DNA of 64,000 nucleotides, taken from assembly GCF_000519325.1 (NCBI RefSeq), contig NZ_KI912613.1:2145261-2209260 (forward strand). Reading direction: 5' to 3'. Source of the stretch: Patulibacter minatonensis DSM 18081. Lineage in GTDB: Bacteria; Actinomycetota; Thermoleophilia; Solirubrobacterales; Solirubrobacteraceae. Positions 60,072-64,000 of this stretch are shown here, piece by piece (position 1 is the stretch's first letter; the number at the start of each line of letters is the position of its first letter). The position numbers and the translations under genes are program-made. The notes under the pieces are model-generated. The model saw only the letters and a list, made by a program, of their open reading frames with translations, had not been told where the DNA came from and searched no databases.

Positions 60072-62384
60072 ATGACCGTGGCGCCCGCGGACGACCGCGT
60101 GGGCGAGGCGGACGGCGGGACGACCGCCGTCGTCTTCCCGCGCACGAAGTTCCACCGACCACCGGCCCGTGACGAGCACGTGCCCCGCGAGCTGCTGCTC
60201 GACCGCATCGACCGCAGCGGCGCCCGGATGCTCTCCGTCACCGCGCCGCCGGGCTTCGGCAAGAGCACGCTCCTGGCGCAGTGGGCCGCCACCCGGGAGG
60301 ACCCGGCGCGCAGCGCGTGGGTCTCCGTCGACGCGGACGACCGCGGCGCGCGCCTGTGGGCCGCGGTCCTGGCGGCGCTGCGGCCGGTCCTCGGCGACGC
60401 GCTCGACGACGCGTTGCGGGCGTCGACGGCCCCCGATGCCGACCTGCGCGACGACGTGCTGGTCGCCCTGCTCGACGCGCTGGCGGCGACGGACGAGCCC
60501 GTCGCGCTCGTCCTCGACGACGTCCACGTCGTGCTCGACGACCAGCGCACCCGGTCGAGCGTCGACTGGGTGCTCGACCGCCTGCCCGACCCGCACGCCG
60601 TCGCGCTCGGCTCGCGGCGCACCGCGGACCTGCGGGCGCTCGGTCGCAGAAGGGTCCGCGGGGAGCTGTTCGAGGTCCGGACCGACGAGCTGCGGTTCGA
60701 CCGCGACGAGAGCGCCGCGTTCGTCCGTGACGGCCTCGGGCTCGACCTCGACGACGACGCGCTGGACGTCCTCGGCGACCGCGTCGAGGGGTGGCCCGCG
60801 GCGCTCTACCTCGCCGCGCTCCGGGTCCGGATGGGCGAGCCGATCGCCGAGCTCCTCGGCGGCAGCCTCGGCCGGGGTGACGAGGAGCTCTTCGGCGGCC
60901 TGGCGGACGAGGTGCTCGCGTCCTGGCCGCCCCACCACCGGCGCTTCGTCCGCGAGGCGTCGATCCTGCCGCGGTTCACCGCCGACCTCTGCGTCCGCAC
61001 GCTCGGCGGCGACCCCGACGAGACGCGTCAGGCGTTCCGGGAGCTCACGCGCACGTCGCTCCTCCTGATCCCGCTGGACCGCGGCCGCACGTGGTTCCGC
61101 TGCCACCACCTGCTGCGCGACGTCCTCCGCGGCCGGCTCGAGGACGAGGAGCCCGAGCGGGCCCGCGAGCTCCACGTGCGCGCCGGAGCGTGGCTGGAGA
61201 GCGAGGGCGGCGAGAGCGAGCTCTACGAGGCGCTCGAGCACTACCTGGCGGCGCGCAGCTGGGAACCCGCGGCCGAGCTCCTGGCCACCCACGCGCTCCG
61301 CCTCGTCGGCTTCGGGGTCCTCGCCGCCCGCGCCCGCGACTGGCTCGCCCGGTTCCCGCCCGAGCTGCGGCACCGCGACGCGCGCCTCGCGTACGTGGCG
61401 GCCCTCGTCGCGGCGGTCGACGGCGACCGCGCCGGCCGCGACGCCTGGCTCTCGAGCGGCGCCGAGGCCGGGTGGGACGGCCCGATGCCCGACGGCACCG
61501 CGTCCTACGCCCTGGCGGCGGACGCCCTCACCGCGCTGGTCTGCTTCGACGACGTCGGGACCGCGCTGGCCGCCGGCGCCCGGGTCCTCGACGCGCTGCC
61601 CCGCGCCGCGCCGGCCCGATCCGCCGTCGAGGCCGCGACCGCCTGGCACGAGCTGCTGCGCGGCCACCTCGACGCCGCGGAGGCCCTGGCCTACCGCGCG
61701 CTCGCCGGGCAGGAGCTGCTGCCGGCGGTCGGCCTGCCGCTCGTCGGCCCGCTCTCGGCCGCCGTCGTCGCCCTCGTGGCGCTCGACCGCGGGGACGTCG
61801 ACGTCGCCGCCGGGTACGTCGCCGACGCGGAGACCGCGCTCCAGCACGGGCCGCTCCGCACCGCCCCGCAGGCCCTCCCGGTCGTGGCCGCCCGCGCCCG
61901 CCTGGCGCTCGTCCACGGTCGCAGCGGCGACGCCGTCCTCCTCTGCCGCGCCGGGCTCGAGCACGCGCGCGGCTGGCGCGACCCGTCGCTGATGGTCCCG
62001 GCGCTCCTCGTCGAGCTGGCCCGGGCGTGCACGGCGGAGGGCGACCACGACGGGGCGGCGGAGGCCCTGCGCGAGGCCCGGGAGCGCGTCGACCCGGCGC
62101 GCGACCCCGGCGCGCTGCGGGCCTCGATCGCCGCGCTCCCGGCGGGCCGGCAGGTCCGTGCCGCGGGGAGCGGCGCCGAGCTCAGCGAGCGCGAGCTCGA
62201 CGTCCTGCGCGCGCTCGCCGGGTCGGGCAGCCTGCGCGACGTCGCCGCCGGGCTCCGCGTGTCGCACAACACCGTGAAGACCCACGCGCGCACGCTCTAC
62301 GCGAAGCTCGGCGTGGCCTCGCGGGCCGACGCCGTCGCCGCGGGCCGGGAGCTCGGTCTGCTCGGACGAGGGGGGCGGCCGTGA
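60072..62384 (+). CDS. MalT-like LuxR transcriptional regulator
   Basis: 770-residue ATP-dependent regulator of the MalT/LAL class. 'FPRTKFHRPPARDEHVPREL' is the typical start; Walker A 'TAPPGFGKSTLLAQW', Walker B 'PVALVLDDVHVVLDDQRT', 'GWPAALYLAALRV', a winged-helix/TPR middle ('FRCHHLLRDVLRGRLEDEEP'), then the LuxR HTH at the C-terminus: 'LSERELDVLRALAGSGSLRD', 'RVSHNTVKTHARTLYAKLGV'. ATG at 60072 with GGAG 7 nt upstream; the extension to 59886 is low-complexity. Overlaps the receiver gene by 4 nt (GTGA), linking it to a phosphorelay. Confidence 0.93.
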   Translation: MTVAPADDRVGEADGGTTAVVFPRTKFHRPPARDEHVPRELLLDRIDRSGARMLSVTAPPGFGKSTLLAQWAATREDPARSAWVSVDADDRGARLWAAVLAALRPVLGDALDDALRASTAPDADLRDDVLVALLDALAATDEPVALVLDDVHVVLDDQRTRSSVDWVLDRLPDPHAVALGSRRTADLRALGRRRVRGELFEVRTDELRFDRDESAAFVRDGLGLDLDDDALDVLGDRVEGWPAALYLAALRVRMGEPIAELLGGSLGRGDEELFGGLADEVLASWPPHHRRFVREASILPRFTADLCVRTLGGDPDETRQAFRELTRTSLLLIPLDRGRTWFRCHHLLRDVLRGRLEDEEPERARELHVRAGAWLESEGGESELYEALEHYLAARSWEPAAELLATHALRLVGFGVLAARARDWLARFPPELRHRDARLAYVAALVAAVDGDRAGRDAWLSSGAEAGWDGPMPDGTASYALAADALTALVCFDDVGTALAAGARVLDALPRAAPARSAVEAATAWHELLRGHLDAAEALAYRALAGQELLPAVGLPLVGPLSAAVVALVALDRGDVDVAAGYVADAETALQHGPLRTAPQALPVVAARARLALVHGRSGDAVLLCRAGLEHARGWRDPSLMVPALLVELARACTAEGDHDGAAEALREARERVDPARDPGALRASIAALPAGRQVRAAGSGAELSERELDVLRALAGSGSLRDVAAGLRVSHNTVKTHARTLYAKLGVASRADAVAAGRELGLLGRGGRP

Positions 62385-62758
62385 GCCTCGGCGACCGGAC
62401 CGTGATGGTGGTCGAGGACCACCAGTTCCAGCGGCTGACGATGCTCCAGATCCTCGCGAACCTCGGGGCCGGGGAGATCCTCGAGGCCGCCGACGGCGAG
62501 GGGGCGCTCGAACTCGTCGACGGTGGGCAGGTCCCGGACGTCGTGCTCTGCGACCTCGACATGCCGGGGATCGACGGGGTCGCGTTCCTCCGCGAGCTCG
62601 TCGCCCGCGGCGTCGCCGCCGACGTCGTGATCGTCTCCGGGCTCGAGGGCGACCGCCTGGCCGCGGCGGAGGCCGAGACCCGCGCGGCCGGCGTCCTGCT
62701 GCGCGGCACGATCGTCAAGCCGCTGACCGCCCGCCGCCTGCTGTCGGTGCTGTCGTGA
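62381..62758 (+). CDS. stand-alone response-regulator receiver protein
   Basis: 125-residue REC domain without output domain. Acidic pair in 'VMVVEDHQFQRLTMLQILAN', phospho-acceptor Asp in 'PDVVLCDLDMPGIDGVAFLR' (about residue 57), Ser in 'VVIVSGLEG', Lys in 'LRGTIVKPLTARRLL'. Resembles RocR/PvrR-type receivers at the N-terminus, but the EAL domain is absent. GTG start at 62381 overlaps the MalT-like stop and its own stop overlaps the kinase start, both by 4 nt. Confidence 0.92.
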   Translation: MSLGDRTVMVVEDHQFQRLTMLQILANLGAGEILEAADGEGALELVDGGQVPDVVLCDLDMPGIDGVAFLRELVARGVAADVVIVSGLEGDRLAAAEAETRAAGVLLRGTIVKPLTARRLLSVLS

Positions 62759-64000
62759 GCCCGTCCGGCCGCCGCGCCCCGTCCATCCGCCAGGCGCTCG
62801 GCGGGCTGCTCGGGATCGTCGTCGTGCTCGCCGTCGCGCTCCTCTTCGTCACGGTGCTGCAGCTGCGCACCGCGAACGACCGGACGACGGCCGAGCAGTC
62901 GCGGATGACGTCGTTCCGGCTCGCCGACCAGATGCGGCAGACGTCCAACGACCTGACGCGGATGGTCCGCCTCTACGTCTCGACCGGCCAGCCGCGGTAC
63001 CGCGGCTACTACGACCAGATCCTCGCGATCCGTGCCGGCGAGGCACCGCGGCCGGTGCACTACGACTCGTCGTTCTGGGACCGCGTGCTGTCCCGCGGGT
63101 CGAAGGGGATCGCGACCGGCCCGCCGGTCTCGCTCAGCGAGCTGATGCGCCGAGCGCACTTCTCGACCGAGGAGTTCCGGGCGCTCGGCGCCTCGCTCGA
63201 CGCCTCCAACGCGCTGGCGACGACCGAGCTGCAGGTCATGACCCGCGTGGCGCCGCGGATCCGGCGCGGCGTCGACGCGGACTACGCCCGCGACGTGCGC
63301 GGGCAGTACCGACGTCTGGTGGACGCCGAGTACCACCTGATGAAGGACCGGATCATGGAGGCGATCGAGCGGTTCACGAGCGTCGTCGACCGCCGCACCG
63401 GCGCCCGCGCCGACGCGCTCCAGGCCCGCACCAACCGGCTGCTCGTCGCGCAGGGCTCGCTCCTCGCGCTCCTCGTCCTGGCGTTCGCGTTCGTCCTCGC
63501 CTACTCGGCCCGCGCCGTCGTCCGGCCGCTCGGGCGCCTCACCGCCGTCGCCCGCCGCATCCGCCAGGGCGACTGGTCGGAGCGCGCGACCCCGGCCGAG
63601 GGCGTCCGCGAGCTGCGGCAGCTCGCCGGCGACTTCGACGAGATGGCCGACGCCGTCCAGCGCGACCAGAGCGACCTCCTGCGCGCCCGCGAGGCCGCGG
63701 AGACCGCCGACCGCGCGAAGTCGGCGTTCCTGGCGATGGTCTCCCACGAGCTCCGCACGCCGCTGGTCGCCGTCACGGGCACCCTCGAGGTCCTCGCCCT
63801 CGACGAGCTCGAGGACCGCCAGCGCGAGCTCGTCGACGTGGCGCTGCGCTCCGCGTCGACCCTCCTGGCGGTGATCGGCGACGTCCTCGACTTCTCGAAG
63901 ATCGAGTCCGGCCACCTCGACCTCGATCCGCGTCCGGTGGTCGTCGGACGGGTCGTCGAGGAGCTCGCCGCGCAGTACCGCCACACCGCCTCGGCGAAGG
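62755..64000 (+). CDS. membrane sensor histidine kinase, cut by window edge
   Basis: First 415 residues of a histidine kinase; no stop before the window ends. TM1 at ~17-38 (LLGIVVVLAVALLFVTVLQL), an extracytoplasmic helical sensor region ('NDLTRMVRLYVSTGQPRYRG', 'EYHLMKDRIMEAIERFTSVV') to ~225, TM2 at ~228-252 (LLALLVLAFAFVLAYSARAV), HAMP ('RPLGRLTAVARRIRQGDWSE') and HisKA with phospho-acceptor His-331 in 'AFLAMVSHELRTPLVAVTG', then 'VIGDVLDFSKIESGHL'. The remaining ATPase part, and possibly receiver or HPt domains, lie outside. GTG start overlaps the receiver gene; the two are the likely phosphotransfer pair. Confidence 0.92.
   Translation, partial: MSPSGRRAPSIRQALGGLLGIVVVLAVALLFVTVLQLRTANDRTTAEQSRMTSFRLADQMRQTSNDLTRMVRLYVSTGQPRYRGYYDQILAIRAGEAPRPVHYDSSFWDRVLSRGSKGIATGPPVSLSELMRRAHFSTEEFRALGASLDASNALATTELQVMTRVAPRIRRGVDADYARDVRGQYRRLVDAEYHLMKDRIMEAIERFTSVVDRRTGARADALQARTNRLLVAQGSLLALLVLAFAFVLAYSARAVVRPLGRLTAVARRIRQGDWSERATPAEGVRELRQLAGDFDEMADAVQRDQSDLLRAREAAETADRAKSAFLAMVSHELRTPLVAVTGTLEVLALDELEDRQRELVDVALRSASTLLAVIGDVLDFSKIESGHLDLDPRPVVVGRVVEELAAQYRHTASAK

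Overview
This window is GC-rich DNA (by eye well over 70% G+C), densely coded on both strands, with many GTG starts. The gene content suggests a high-GC actinobacterium: acyl-CoA dehydrogenases, purS/purQ/small-type purL, large ATP-binding LuxR (LAL/MalT-like) regulators, a collagen-like surface protein and an AbiEi/DUF559-type protein. The Thermoleophilia (Solirubrobacterales) seem plausible, but that placement is an inference from style and not a database match. I see no rRNA, tRNA, prophage, insertion sequence or CRISPR array.

Layout. 1-7.5 kb: two tandem LAL regulators (the first cut by the window edge), a divergent DHA2 drug-efflux pump, a secreted protein, a Rieske protein and a DUF2993 protein. 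7.8-16.1 kb: GYD protein, secreted proteins, purD, collagen-like protein, beta-lactamase-fold hydrolase, NUDIX hydrolase and an extracytoplasmic-looking hypothetical. 16.3-22.3 kb: malic enzyme, glycerophosphodiesterase, AbiEi/DUF559 protein and purB, with a 61-bp tandem-repeat array in each of the three gaps between them. 22.4-31 kb: HAD hydrolase, PPC/DUF296 protein, an ArsR regulator divergent from a membrane protein, a VTT protein, a GH2 glycosidase, a siderophore-type binding lipoprotein, a PEP-mutase/isocitrate-lyase homologue and a YunG-like protein. 31-38 kb: a two-gene acyl-CoA dehydrogenase, a degenerate GGDEF protein, two LysR regulators and a UPF0114 protein. 38-50 kb: purC, small proteins, an aldo-keto reductase, a secreted propeller protein beside its decayed copy, an MFS exporter and the purS-purQ-purL operon. 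50-59.8 kb: secreted protein, exonuclease, YCII and VOC proteins, an SDR/acyl-CoA dehydrogenase/glutaryl-CoA dehydrogenase operon, a MarR regulator divergent from an epimerase, a cupin and a DJ-1/PfpI protein. 60-64 kb: a MalT-like regulator, a receiver protein and a histidine kinase with overlapping ends.

How the genes work together. Six purine-synthesis genes (purD, purB, purC, purS, purQ, purL) lie within 40 kb but only purSQL form an operon. Two separate acyl-CoA oxidation units and a malic enzyme point to fatty or amino acid catabolism feeding central carbon metabolism. Several regulator genes sit divergent from, or next to, a likely target with palindromic operators between them.

Most notable. 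Five intergenic tandem-repeat arrays of differing sequence all have a period of exactly 61 bp. A 29-codon ORF wedged between purS and purQ copies the start of PurQ. One back-to-back promoter pair shares a single -35 heptamer. At least sixteen genes carry a TANNNT -10 hexamer 6-8 nt before their start codon, which implies widespread leaderless transcription.
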